Below are positions 18,484-26,314 of a stretch of 64,000 nt of DNA, one piece after another. The DNA comes from Rhizobium sp. RU36D (GTDB lineage: Bacteria > Pseudomonadota > Alphaproteobacteria > Rhizobiales > Rhizobiaceae): positions 62,001 through 126,000 of the forward strand of contig NZ_FWXU01000001.1 of assembly GCF_900176345.1 (NCBI RefSeq). Direction: 5' to 3'. Position numbers and translations under genes: made by a program. Within the stretch, counting starts at the first letter, position 1; the number at the start of each line of letters is the position of its first letter. Below the pieces are notes generated by a model. The model did not search any database and was not told the origin of the DNA. It saw only the letters and a list, made by a program, of their open reading frames with translations.

Positions 18484-19326
18484 ATGCACATGGCACAGAT
18501 GGAACAGATTCTCGCAATCTTCGAGGCCGCCGCATTGCAGGCAGGCAAGGCAATCATGGAGGTGCTGGCCGCCGGCGCCCATGTGCAGGAAAAACCTGAT
18601 CTATCCCCCGTCACCGAGGCGGATACGCGGGCGGAACGCATCATTCTGGACAAGTTCGCCGCATCGCTGCCCGGCATTCCCGTCATAGCAGAGGAATCGG
18701 TGGCCGCCGGCCGGGTTCCCGATATTGCCGCAGGCACCTTCATTCTGGTCGATCCCCTTGATGGCACCCGCGAATTCGTGAGCGGCAACAGCGACTTCAC
18801 CGTGAACATCGCACTGATCGAACAGGGAAGGCCCGTTGCCGGCGTGGTCTACGCACCGGCGCTCGGCATTGCCTATCTCGGCGCCTCCGGAAAGGCGGAA
18901 AAGCTGACTGTTGACCCCGATTTCACCGTGATCCATCGCCAGCCGATCACCACCCGCCTCTGTCCGATCAATCCCGTCGCGGTATCGAGCCGTTCGCACG
19001 GAACGCCGGAGACCAGCGCCTTTCTGGCCCAGCACGGCCTAGCGGATTGCGCCAGCGTCGGTTCGTCCCTGAAATTCGGATTGGTGGCCGAAGGCCGAGC
19101 CGATATCTACCCGCGCATGGGGCGCACCATGCAATGGGATACGGCTGCGGGTGATGCGGTGCTGCGCGCCGCGGGCGGCATGACCTTTGGGCCCGACGGG
19201 GAGCCACTGGTTTATGGCTTCAACGCCACTTTCAAGCACGACCCCTTCGCCAATCCGAACTTCATCGCCTGCGGCCGGCCCGATGAACACGAGGCCGCGC
19301 GAAGCTGTGCCAGTTTCCGGCGCTGA
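18484..19326 (+). CDS. cysQ: 3'(2'),5'-bisphosphate nucleotidase CysQ
   Basis: This 280-aa protein is a member of the inositol-monophosphatase superfamily. The metal-binding motif DPLDGTREF is at about residues 90-98, preceded by the acidic pair in AEESVAAG, and the C-terminal metal site is in MQWDTAAGDAVLRAAGG. CysQ hydrolyses 3'-phosphoadenosine 5'-phosphate, a by-product of sulfate assimilation or sulfotransfer. Starts at 18484, 18490 and 18499 are all possible, as the ribosome site is weak. It is divergent from soxB; no sulfate genes are nearby. Confidence 0.88.
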   Translation: MHMAQMEQILAIFEAAALQAGKAIMEVLAAGAHVQEKPDLSPVTEADTRAERIILDKFAASLPGIPVIAEESVAAGRVPDIAAGTFILVDPLDGTREFVSGNSDFTVNIALIEQGRPVAGVVYAPALGIAYLGASGKAEKLTVDPDFTVIHRQPITTRLCPINPVAVSSRSHGTPETSAFLAQHGLADCASVGSSLKFGLVAEGRADIYPRMGRTMQWDTAAGDAVLRAAGGMTFGPDGEPLVYGFNATFKHDPFANPNFIACGRPDEHEAARSCASFRR

Positions 19327-19471
19327 AGCCTGAGCGGGGAAGCGTAGCGGTAAACCTTAAGAGAAAACAAGTGGCGGCATCGCTCGCGATCCACGGCGAC
19401 GCGATGTCACGGAAAATATCGGCGAGAAGAACGTGCTGCCCCGGCGCGTTCGCAGCAGGAGTTCCGCCGAC

Positions 19472-20509
19472 ATGTCCGACCTCACACCCAACCTTGCCCT
19501 GCCCTTCTTGCTTCCCGCCCAGGCACAAAAGCATGTGACCCATAACGAAGCCCTGCTCGGGCTCGATGCCGTCGTGCAACTGGTTCTGGCTGGCCAGGCA
19601 TCCGCACCCCCAGCCGCCCCGCAGGAAGGTGATCGTTATTTTATTCTTGCGGGCGCATCCGGCGCATGGACGGGGAAGTCCGGAAAGATCGCCGCATGGT
19701 ATTACGGCGCGTGGCAGTTCGTGACACCGCAAGCCGGCTGGCAGGCATTTGACCGCTCCAATTCATGCCTCAGCGTTTTCGATGGCACCGCCTGGATCCC
19801 GCACTGGCTGCCGCTGGACGGCGGACCGGCGTCGCTAGGGATCAACACCACATCCGACACCATCAACCGGCTGGCTGTCGCGGCACCTGCCACGCTGCTG
19901 ACCCACGAAGGCCAGGGGCATCAACTCAAGATCAACAAGGCCAATGCTTTGGAGACAGCATCCCTGATGTTCCAGACCAACTGGCAGGGGCGCGCAGAAA
20001 TGGGGCTCGCGGGTTCGGACGATTTCGCCATCAAGGTCAGCAGTGACGGCGATACCTGGACAACGGCTCTCTCGATCGGACCAGACGGGATCGCCCGCAT
20101 GGAAAACCGGCCGGCGGTACGCGCTGCCCGCGCGACCGTCGATCATGCGCCGGCTTCCGGCACCTTGACCGGCTTCGACAGCCTCTTTGACATCAGGGGC
20201 GGCTTTGTGCTCGGAACCGCCCTTTCCTCGGGCCTTGGCCATCGGCTCGTCATTCCCGCGGATGGCACCTATCTCCTGTCCCTCAACCTCTGCGTCCTCA
20301 CGTCGACGGGGCACACCGCGCGGCTGATCAGGAATGGTACGACGACGCTCGCGGCGATCGAGGGAATAGCAGGCTCGGGCCCGCTGACACAGCACGTCAT
20401 GACGTCAGCCACACTGTCCGCCGGTGACTGGCTCGCCATAGGTCACGAGGGTACGGCCACTTTGCGCTTCGGACCTTTATGCACGGAGATTGTCGCGGCC
20501 ATGATTTGA
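19472..20509 (+). CDS. DUF2793 domain protein, phage-tail/gene-transfer-agent-like
   Basis: This 345-aa protein starts at the ATG at 19472 behind AGGAG. The N-terminal 90 residues or so are the DUF2793 signature (LALPFLLPAQAQKHVTHNEA), a domain seen in tail-fibre-like proteins of alphaproteobacterial prophages and gene transfer agents. The C-terminal 120 residues resemble a C1q/TNF-like jelly-roll tail-tip domain (FDIRGGFVLGTAL, PADGTYLLSLNLCV). No other phage genes are near, so it is an orphan. It could be an exported adhesin-like protein; no signal peptide is seen. Confidence 0.7.
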   Translation: MSDLTPNLALPFLLPAQAQKHVTHNEALLGLDAVVQLVLAGQASAPPAAPQEGDRYFILAGASGAWTGKSGKIAAWYYGAWQFVTPQAGWQAFDRSNSCLSVFDGTAWIPHWLPLDGGPASLGINTTSDTINRLAVAAPATLLTHEGQGHQLKINKANALETASLMFQTNWQGRAEMGLAGSDDFAIKVSSDGDTWTTALSIGPDGIARMENRPAVRAARATVDHAPASGTLTGFDSLFDIRGGFVLGTALSSGLGHRLVIPADGTYLLSLNLCVLTSTGHTARLIRNGTTTLAAIEGIAGSGPLTQHVMTSATLSAGDWLAIGHEGTATLRFGPLCTEIVAAMI

Positions 20510-20689
20510 CCCAGAAATGGTTTATAGATCGCCGCTGACATTGAATTCGGCAATTGTTAACTATGGATAGACACTCAGACTCATCGATGATCTATGCATC
20601 CACCGCAATGCAGCATCCCGCAACGCACATACCGCAGCGCAACTAAGCAATTTATTCATTGTTTCTTTGCATATCGGTGCTTTGATGGG

Positions 20690-20704
20690 TTAACCAAACG
20701 TTAA
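20690..20704 (+). promoter_or_regulatory. Perfect CtrA-box match TTAA-N7-TTAA
   Basis: TTAACCAAACGTTAA matches the full CtrA consensus (two TTAA half-sites seven bases apart) in an AT-rich 213-bp gap upstream of the sugar-transferase gene. If CtrA activates here, transcription would start near or after the GTG at 20723, which favours a later start codon such as TTG 20792. The ctrA gene lies 4 kb away. Confidence 0.55.
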
Positions 20705-20722
20705 AAAGATTAATGACTTTCG

Positions 20723-21517
20723 GTGAGTCTTGTTCTAACTGTTAGCGAACAGAGTGAAGCAACAACTAACACATTCGAATGGATTGATATTTTGAGTATC
20801 CCCCAGATCCAAAATGATGCTGCTTCAGGCCCGTTCGAGTTGCGGCGGAAGCCGTCTTTTATTGATAGTTACGGCGCTGACAACGCAGTTACGACTGACA
20901 ATCGCAGCCGGCGCGCCCATCTGGCCGCCAAGCGCGCGCTCGACATTATCGGCGCCGGTACCGCCTTGCTGGTGCTTCTGCCTCTTTTCTTGGCAGTCGC
21001 GCTGCTGATCCGGCTCGATAGCCCAGGTCCCATTCTGTTCACGCAGGTTCGTTGGGGCAAGGACTGCAAGAAGATCAAGGTGTTCAAGTTTCGCTCGATG
21101 CGTGCCGATCTCTGCGACGTGACGGGCGTGAAGCAGACGGTGAAGGGCGATCCGCGCATCACGCGGGTTGGCGCCGTATTGCGCCGCACCAATATCGACG
21201 AACTGCCGCAGTTGCTCAATGTACTGTTCGGCGACATGTCGCTGGTTGGTCCGCGTTGCCACGCTGTAGGCATGCAGGCGGCAGGCATGCTCTATGAAGA
21301 TCTGGTGCCTGAATATCACCGCCGCCATCAGATGCGGCCTGGCATGACCGGCCTCGCTCAGGTGCGCGGCCTGCGTGGCCCGACGGATCGTCCGGGCAAG
21401 TCCCGGGCCCGCATTGCCTGCGATCTGCACTATGTCGAGAACTTCTCGTTCTGGCTGGATCTGCGGATCATCTTCGGCACCATCATCACCGAGCTGCGCA
21501 GCGGCAAGGGCTTCTGA
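20723..21517 (+). CDS. Exopolysaccharide-type sugar transferase
   Basis: This 264-aa polyprenyl-phosphate hexose-1-phosphate transferase resembles ExoY/PssA. One N-terminal membrane segment (DIIGAGTALLVLLPLFLAVA, about residues 74-93) is followed by the catalytic core: KFRSMRAD, DELPQLLNVLFGDMSLVGPR and RPGMTGLAQVRG. It starts polysaccharide repeat-unit assembly by loading the first sugar on the lipid carrier. The start is uncertain: GTG at 20723 has no visible ribosome site, and TTG at 20792 is an alternative. The gene has no polysaccharide neighbours, but a CtrA box lies just upstream. Confidence 0.85.
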   Translation: MSLVLTVSEQSEATTNTFEWIDILSIPQIQNDAASGPFELRRKPSFIDSYGADNAVTTDNRSRRAHLAAKRALDIIGAGTALLVLLPLFLAVALLIRLDSPGPILFTQVRWGKDCKKIKVFKFRSMRADLCDVTGVKQTVKGDPRITRVGAVLRRTNIDELPQLLNVLFGDMSLVGPRCHAVGMQAAGMLYEDLVPEYHRRHQMRPGMTGLAQVRGLRGPTDRPGKSRARIACDLHYVENFSFWLDLRIIFGTIITELRSGKGF

Positions 21518-21622
21518 TAAAGTACGCTCGCGGGACGAACGGCGACAGCCTACGTACCGCATATTGCCTTACCGGCAAGCGTGGATTGCCTAGAGGCGTC
21601 CGATGGTCGGCAATTGCCTAGA

Positions 21623-22369
21623 TCACAGCAGCCGGAAGCGACAGGCCCGTGCGATAGCCTGCATTCGATTGACGGAATCGAGCTTCCGCATCGCACTTTT
21701 CAAATAACTCACGACCGTATGGCTTGAGATGCTGAGGATGATCGCGATCTCCTCGCTGCTCTTGCCCGCAGCCGTCCAGCGCAGGCATTCCAGCTCGCGT
21801 GCCGACAGCCGTTCTTTCGGCCCCGCATGGTGACGCGTGCGGCGCGACTGAATATCCAGAAGCTCCAGGCTTCCCAGATACATCGACGCGATGCTTTCCC
21901 GCGACAGACCTTCGGCCTGTCCGGAGAAAACCACGACATATTGCCGGTGGTCGGCGTCATGCAGCGAAAATGCCAGATGGGAGAACAGACCGTAGCGATT
22001 GAAAGCCAAGGCCTGTTCGCGCTCATCGCGTCCGCCGCTCTCGCTCAGAAAGATCGGCGCGGCGGAAAAAGTGGGAACGATGCTTTCCTTGAGCCTTGAG
22101 ATCAGCTTGCTGAACCCATAGGAATCGCTGGCAGAATAGATCGCCTGCAGGTCTGCGGGCCAATTGCCCATCACATAGTTTGCGGCAAATTCCGGCTGGT
22201 CGCCATGGGGAAAGCGCGTCAGCACGAAATGGCTCATGCCATTCTGCTCCGCCAGCGTCACGAACTGCCTTCCCAGCGCATTCAAGCCCTCGGATCGCGC
22301 GTCCGCGGAAGCAAAACGTCCGCTGTCTTCAGCCGCCCTCAGGCTCGCTGATCCACTGCTCCTGTACAT
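21623..22369 (-). CDS. LuxR-family regulator with autoinducer-binding-like domain
   Basis: This 248-aa regulator begins at the ATG at 22367-22369, six bases after AAAGGA; longer starts at 22375 and 22387 have poorer sites. Residues 30-165 resemble the LuxR autoinducer-binding fold, and residues of about 180-245 form the LuxR helix-turn-helix (LSARELECLRWTAAGKSSEE, SSHTVVSYLKSAMRKL). No luxI-type synthase is visible, so it could be a solo regulator. It is convergent with the sugar transferase and divergent from sciP, which may place it in control of either surface polysaccharide or motility. Confidence 0.85.
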   Translation of the reverse strand: MYRSSGSASLRAAEDSGRFASADARSEGLNALGRQFVTLAEQNGMSHFVLTRFPHGDQPEFAANYVMGNWPADLQAIYSASDSYGFSKLISRLKESIVPTFSAAPIFLSESGGRDEREQALAFNRYGLFSHLAFSLHDADHRQYVVVFSGQAEGLSRESIASMYLGSLELLDIQSRRTRHHAGPKERLSARELECLRWTAAGKSSEEIAIILSISSHTVVSYLKSAMRKLDSVNRMQAIARACRFRLL

Positions 22370-22678
22370 CTGCATTCCTTTGTTCACGACACGATGGCGG
22401 CGTAATAGCCGATTGCGTTCTATCTTAAATGCAACAATAGCTGCATTCCGGGGAGCCGGCTTTGATCTTCGTCAAATTCTGGATGGATCGGCCTGTGCAA
22501 TGAAATGCACAAGATCTCGCTATATGCTGCCGCGCAGTTACAGGAAAATTTAAACTAAAAATATGTCAGATTTTACATAACACCCATGCGCTGGGCGCAA
22601 TCTATGCGGCAGTGGCCCGACGGCTGGCGTCAACCGGTGGCAAGCCGCTCAAATGATTAGAAAATTGTTACAACGCGC

Positions 22679-22744
22679 TTAGGCAAATCTTAAAGGTGGC
22701 CCGCTAGGATGCCTGCCTGTGGTCTTGAGTTTGTATAGAGAGTC
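22679..22744 (+). promoter_or_regulatory. Candidate CtrA box and GANTC site upstream of sciP
   Basis: TTAG-N7-TTAA at 22679-22693 matches the CtrA consensus at 7 of 8 bases, 53 bases before the sciP ATG. A GANTC methylation site (GAGTC, 22740-22744) lies two bases before that ATG. In Caulobacter sciP is CtrA-activated, so this fits. The rest of the 377-bp gap (22370-22746) is AT-rich and holds no other feature I recognise. Confidence 0.45.
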
Positions 22745-22746
22745 CA

Positions 22747-23022
22747 ATGACCGAACTGATACGTCCCCGAGTGAAATATGTCATCGGCCCCGATGGCAGC
22801 CCGCTGACGATTGCCGACCTGCCGCCTGCCAATACCCGTCGCTGGGTGATCAGAAGAAAGGCCGAAGTCGTTGCAGCGGTGCGTGGCGGGCTCTTGAGCC
22901 TGGAAGAGGCCTGCGAGCGCTACACGCTCACCGTCGAGGAGTTCCTGTCCTGGCAGGCCTCAATCAACGACCATGGCCTGCCCGGACTTCGCACGACGCG
23001 AATCCAGCAATACCGACATTAA
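22747..23022 (+). CDS. sciP: CtrA inhibitor SciP (DUF1153)
   Basis: This 91-aa protein belongs to the DUF1153 family. It is a compact DNA-binding fold with the conserved stretches KYVIGPDGSPLTIADLPP and TRRWVIRRKAEVVAAVRGG, then a helix-turn-helix-like segment LSLEEACERYTLTVEEFLSW. In Caulobacter SciP binds CtrA at its target promoters and blocks recruitment of RNA polymerase, so late-class flagellar and other genes are shut off at the right stage. Location near fliJ, ctrA and chpT is the conserved rhizobial arrangement. Confidence 0.93.
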   Translation: MTELIRPRVKYVIGPDGSPLTIADLPPANTRRWVIRRKAEVVAAVRGGLLSLEEACERYTLTVEEFLSWQASINDHGLPGLRTTRIQQYRH

Positions 23023-23058
23023 GACATTAATTTTTTCTTATTTGAGCCACAGGCGATG

Positions 23059-23089
23059 TGCCGCACCGGGACAAGCTCCCCGTGCGGCA
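23059..23089. terminator. Hairpin between convergent sciP and pqiA-like gene
   Basis: TGCCGCAC pairs with GTGCGGCA, extended by GGG/CCC with one mismatch, loop about 8 bases. It lies in the 91-bp convergent gap and lacks a T run, so it may serve as a weak two-way terminator. Confidence 0.45.
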
Positions 23090-23113
23090 TTCGTCGTTAT
23101 GACCGCCTGGACT

Positions 23114-23567
23114 TCAGTGCGAGTATCGTTTCGTGGCAAGGCCGTGCAATACGCCTGCAATGACGGATGAAGCGGCGTAAAACCATAGACCGGGCTGCGT
23201 GAAGGCGGCTGCCAATCCGCTTGTCTTGGCCGCGAAGATCACCACCGCAACCAGCAGCACGTCCATCATCGACCAGCGCGAGAGATGTGGCAGCAACCGG
23301 CGTAGCAGTCCCTCCCCTTCCCCCCGGCGGCATCATCATCTCCGCCGCAATCCCGACGAGCTTGAAGATCGGAAAGACGATCGACAGCGAGGCGACAAGC
23401 ACCGACAAAAGCGCGTTTCCACCCTGCCAGAGCGACAGGACGATATCGGTCAGCGCCGGCGTTTCACTGAAGAAATACAGTTTTTCGAACCGTACCAGCG
23501 GCATGGTGAGCCCCAGGGCGAGGAAGAACGGCGCCAGCATAAGCAGGCAGGCATGAAACCAGATCAC
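23114..23567 (-). pseudogene. Paraquat-inducible protein A-like membrane protein, frameshifted
   Basis: Two minus-strand frames together make one PqiA-family protein of about 150 aa. The 5' part (GTG at 23565-23567 after GGAG) reads LALGLTMPLVRFEKLYFF and ends around FPIFKLVGIAAEMMMPPG. The 3' part continues LLPHLSRWSMMDVLLVAVVI to GLATKRYSH, in another frame. The break falls at six consecutive C on the plus strand (23320-23325). Reading five instead of six restores an unbroken frame through the junction. Three to four membrane segments are visible. Either a recent frameshift mutation, a phase-variable tract or a sequencing error; I list it as a broken gene. Confidence 0.8.
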
Positions 23568-23680
23568 TCTAAACTCCGGATTGTCGAACGGACCGTATAC
23601 GCAAGGATGCTTGCTCCCCGCGGTCAGCACGCTACATCTGAACCAGGCAAATGAAATCAGAAAATTGACTGGAGGCATCC

Positions 23681-23959
23681 ATGACCATCAAGCTCGAAGA
23701 AGGTGCATCGGGTGGACGTTACGTTCTTTCCGAAAACGGTGCGGAGGCGGTGATGACCTATTCCCGCGCCTCGGCCCAACTGATCATCGTGGATCACACT
23801 GAGGTGCCGGATGCGATGCGCGGAACCGGTGCCGGTTCGCGGCTGGCGGCGCATGCCATCAACGAAGCCCGCAATGGCGGCTGGAAGATCATACCGCTTT
23901 GCCCCTTCATGAAAAGCCAGGTCGACCGCCATCCGGAATGGCGCGACGTGGTGAAGTAG
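23681..23959 (+). CDS. Small GNAT-like N-acetyltransferase (YidJ/Gcn5-related)
   Basis: This 92-aa single-domain protein belongs to the short Gcn5-related family (PF14542 type). The acetyl-CoA-binding stretch HTEVPDAMRGTGAGSRLAAH is followed by the family's C-terminal CPFMKSQVDRHPEWRDVV. It starts at an ATG behind GGAGG. Substrates of this family are generally unknown. It is divergent from the pqiA-like gene (111 bp apart) and a hairpin follows 20 bases past its stop. Confidence 0.85.
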   Translation: MTIKLEEGASGGRYVLSENGAEAVMTYSRASAQLIIVDHTEVPDAMRGTGAGSRLAAHAINEARNGGWKIIPLCPFMKSQVDRHPEWRDVVK

Positions 23960-23979
23960 TCCACGTCAAGCAACGAAAA

Positions 23980-24006
23980 GACCGCGCTCCCTTGGGGAGC
24001 ACGGTC
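23980..24006 (+). terminator. Hairpin after the GNAT gene
   Basis: GACCGCGCTCCC pairs with GGGAGCACGGTC (one C-A mismatch), 3-base loop, 20 bases after the stop. No T run follows on the plus strand; on the minus strand the stem is followed by CTTTTC, so it may also serve the convergent fliJ unit. Confidence 0.55.
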
Positions 24007-24127
24007 TGGACTTGATATAACGCAGATTGGCCATCGCCCCTTGGGGTGACAGCGCATGACCAGTGGCAATCGCCAAAGCCTGGTTAACGGCAGCGATCAG
24101 GTTGGCACAGTTTAAGCGCCGTCTGGT

Positions 24128-24478
24128 TCAGGCTCTTGCCCGGACCTGGCCGTCACGCTCCTCCAAGGCTGCCGCCTTGGCGAACTCCGCCTCCACTTCC
24201 TCGAGCGACAACTCGGCCGCCTCCTGCTGAACCCTCAGTTCCCGAATGGAGACCTGGAGGTTGTCGGCACGCTGGCGCGCAGCCTTGGCGAAAGTCGGAT
24301 AGGCAAAGTGGCTGGGGTCGGAGATACCGGACTTCTTCTCCTCGATGGCGATCTGGTTTTCGAGTTCCTTCGCCATCCTTTCGAATTCTGACATCATCAG
24401 TTGCAGCTGCTGCAACTGCCGACGCTTTTCAGTGACCTGAAACTCTTTCAGGCGCACTAGGCTCTCACGCGACTTCAT
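24128..24478 (-). CDS. fliJ: Flagellar export protein FliJ-like
   Basis: This 116-aa, almost wholly helical coiled-coil protein begins MKSRESLVRLKEFQVTEKRR, the usual alphaproteobacterial FliJ N-terminus, and has further heptad-like stretches to the end. FliJ is a soluble chaperone/stalk of the flagellar type III export apparatus, working with FliI and FliH. I use the ATG at 24476-24478, eight bases after GGGAG, not the longer frame. It is divergent from ctrA, as in other rhizobia, and apart from the main flagellar cluster. Confidence 0.85.
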   Translation of the reverse strand: MKSRESLVRLKEFQVTEKRRQLQQLQLMMSEFERMAKELENQIAIEEKKSGISDPSHFAYPTFAKAARQRADNLQVSIRELRVQQEAAELSLEEVEAEFAKAAALEERDGQVRARA

Positions 24479-24925
24479 ACGCAATACTCCCGTGATGCGA
24501 GACAACCCGCCCATTCACATTTTCGGCTGCCCGCACGGCCGAAAAACGATTCGGCACGAAAAAAATCCGTCGGTGTTAACAAAAAGCTACACTTGGTAAC
24601 CTTTCATTTACGGGCATCGTTAATGATAAGGACGATCGTTTAAGGGTCAGTAAATGCCATGACCGATTTGTCGGTCCGCCAAAATGAATGAGTCATATGA
24701 ATCGCTTAGGGGTCTTTGTTGCCACTTTGATTCAGCTTTGGCGAATGCTGATAAAGATGAAAATTCAGGGGACTGGTGCCTTTGTTTAATAAATTCGATA
24801 CACCTTGCCAGGGGCGATTAGAATTTGTTAACCATTTGGTGGCAGCCTTCAAATCAGGCAACGACTGGATCCGTATCGCGTAGGGGACCATCTCGACCTT
24901 TTGGCGGCGGTAAAGGGGAAAATTA
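24479..24925. promoter_or_regulatory. fliJ-ctrA divergent control region with CtrA half-sites and clustered GANTC sites
   Basis: This 447-bp AT-rich gap contains TTAA-N7-TAAA at 24640-24654 (CtrA consensus, 7 of 8 bases) and a TTAACCAT half-site at 24828-24835. Four GANTC sites lie at 24548-24552, 24690-24694, 24699-24703 and 24729-24733, three of them within 44 bases. In Caulobacter and relatives ctrA transcription depends on CtrA itself, GcrA and the CcrM methylation state of GANTC. I infer the same kind of control here; exact transcription starts cannot be read. Confidence 0.6.
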
Positions 24926-25627
24926 ATGCGGGTTCTACTCATCGAAGACGACAGCGCGACAGCGCAGAGCATTGAATTGATGCTCAAGTCCGAAAGTTTC
25001 AATGTATACACAACCGACCTGGGCGAAGAGGGCGTCGACCTGGGCAAGTTGTATGACTACGACATCATCCTTCTCGACTTGAACCTGCCGGACATGTCCG
25101 GTTACGAAGTGCTGCGCACCCTGCGCCTCTCCAAGGTCAAGACTCCGATCCTCATTCTCTCGGGCATGGCTGGCATCGAAGACAAGGTACGCGGCCTTGG
25201 TTTCGGCGCCGACGACTACATGACCAAGCCGTTCCACAAGGACGAACTGGTTGCCCGCATCCATGCCATCGTGCGTCGTTCGAAGGGCCATGCCCAGTCG
25301 ATCATCGTCACGGGCGAACTGGTCGTGAACCTCGATGCCAAGACTGTCGAAGTCGGCGGCCAGCGCGTTCACCTGACCGGCAAGGAATACCAGATGCTCG
25401 AGCTTCTGTCGCTCCGCAAGGGCACGACGCTCACCAAGGAAATGTTCCTGAACCACCTCTATGGCGGCATGGACGAACCTGAACTGAAGATTATCGACGT
25501 CTTCATCTGCAAGCTGCGCAAGAAGCTCGCAAATGCCGCCGGCGGTGCGAACTATATCGAAACCGTGTGGGGCCGCGGCTATGTTCTTCGCGAGCCAGAC
25601 GGCAGCGAGATGATGGAAACCGCCTGA
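24926..25627 (+). CDS. ctrA: Cell-cycle master response regulator CtrA
   Basis: This 233-aa OmpR-type regulator has a receiver domain at residues 1-120 with E7, D8 and D9, phospho-acceptor Asp51 ([11 protein letters not shown]) and KPF. A winged-helix DNA-binding domain follows from about 125, including [25 protein letters not shown] and WGRGYVL. The sequence is that of the essential alphaproteobacterial CtrA, which controls cell division, flagella and replication timing. Phosphate arrives through CckA and ChpT; chpT lies 0.7 kb downstream. The C-terminus ends META; proteolytic signals there are family knowledge, not seen. A strong terminator follows. Confidence 0.97.
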   Translation: MRVLLIEDDSATAQSIELMLKSESFNVYTTDLGEEGVDLGKLYDYDIILLDLNLPDMSGYEVLRTLRLSKVKTPILILSGMAGIEDKVRGLGFGADDYMTKPFHKDELVARIHAIVRRSKGHAQSIIVTGELVVNLDAKTVEVGGQRVHLTGKEYQMLELLSLRKGTTLTKEMFLNHLYGGMDEPELKIIDVFICKLRKKLANAAGGANYIETVWGRGYVLREPDGSEMMETA

Positions 25628-25672
25628 CACCAAGGCGTTTTACGTTCTATTTCCCCGATGCCACGCTTCGAG

Positions 25673-25700
25673 GCCTGCCCTACCAAGGGCAGGCTTTTTT
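25673..25700 (+). terminator. Rho-independent terminator of ctrA
   Basis: A perfect 8-bp stem GCCTGCCC/GGGCAGGC with a 6-base loop is followed at once by six T (25695-25700), 46 bases past the ctrA stop. Confidence 0.88.
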
Positions 25701-25814
25701 GTTGTCCAGACCACCTGGACCAGCGCATGCAACCCTGTCGGTACGAACGGAAAGGCCGGCATCGTTTTCACGCGGCCGGCCGTGCAAGCAAAGAAGTGGT
25801 AGGGTTATCCGCCC

Positions 25815-26177
25815 TCAGGCGGCAATGGCCTTGTCGGCAAAGATCGTCGTCAGGATCTTGCGATCGAAGGGCTTCAGCAGAAAGTCGTTGGCACCGGCCC
25901 GCTTGCCGAGCATCATCACCTTGAGATCCGCCTCGATGACGCAGTAATAGATGCGCACGCTCTTGCCTTCTGGCAGAGCCCGGACATTGGCAATCAGGTC
26001 GAGCGCGCCATCCAGGCCCGCATCGACGATCATGATGTTCGGGAGTTCGTTCTGGCAGCGCTGCAGCGCCTCACGCGCCGTGCCTGCCTCCAGCACGAGA
26101 AAGCCGATTTCGGAGAGGATCTTCTTGCCGACCTTACGGACAATGTCTGAACCATCCGCAATCATCAAACGCTGCAT
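25815..26177 (-). CDS. Atypical CheY-like receiver protein
   Basis: This 120-aa single receiver domain starts at the ATG at 26175-26177 behind GGGAG (MQRLMIADGSD). Phospho-acceptor Asp52 (IMIVDAGLDG) and Lys in FLLKPFD are present, but the usual acidic pair is reduced to Asp8 with Ala7 before it, and the switch Thr/Ser position appears to be Cys in RIYYCVIEAD. It lies between ctrA and chpT, where rhizobia commonly carry such a protein. It may be a partner of ChpT or a phosphate sink, by position only. Two-component function is likely but signalling chemistry may be altered. Confidence 0.85.
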   Translation of the reverse strand: MQRLMIADGSDIVRKVGKKILSEIGFLVLEAGTAREALQRCQNELPNIMIVDAGLDGALDLIANVRALPEGKSVRIYYCVIEADLKVMMLGKRAGANDFLLKPFDRKILTTIFADKAIAA

Positions 26178-26314
26178 GGCGAACTCCCTCACAATCGGCC
26201 GCGTGTCTATGGGCCTTTGGCAAAAGCTAAGCTCATTCACCTAAGGAATTATTACCAAAGCGCGGAGAAGTTCTTCTATCCGAGGACATCAGGAACCTTC
26301 CGCACCAGGCATCA

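Noticed and set aside
21560..21622. Direct repeat of ATTGCCTAGA after the sugar transferase
   Set aside because: Two 10-base copies only, with no symmetry or promoter context; could be chance.
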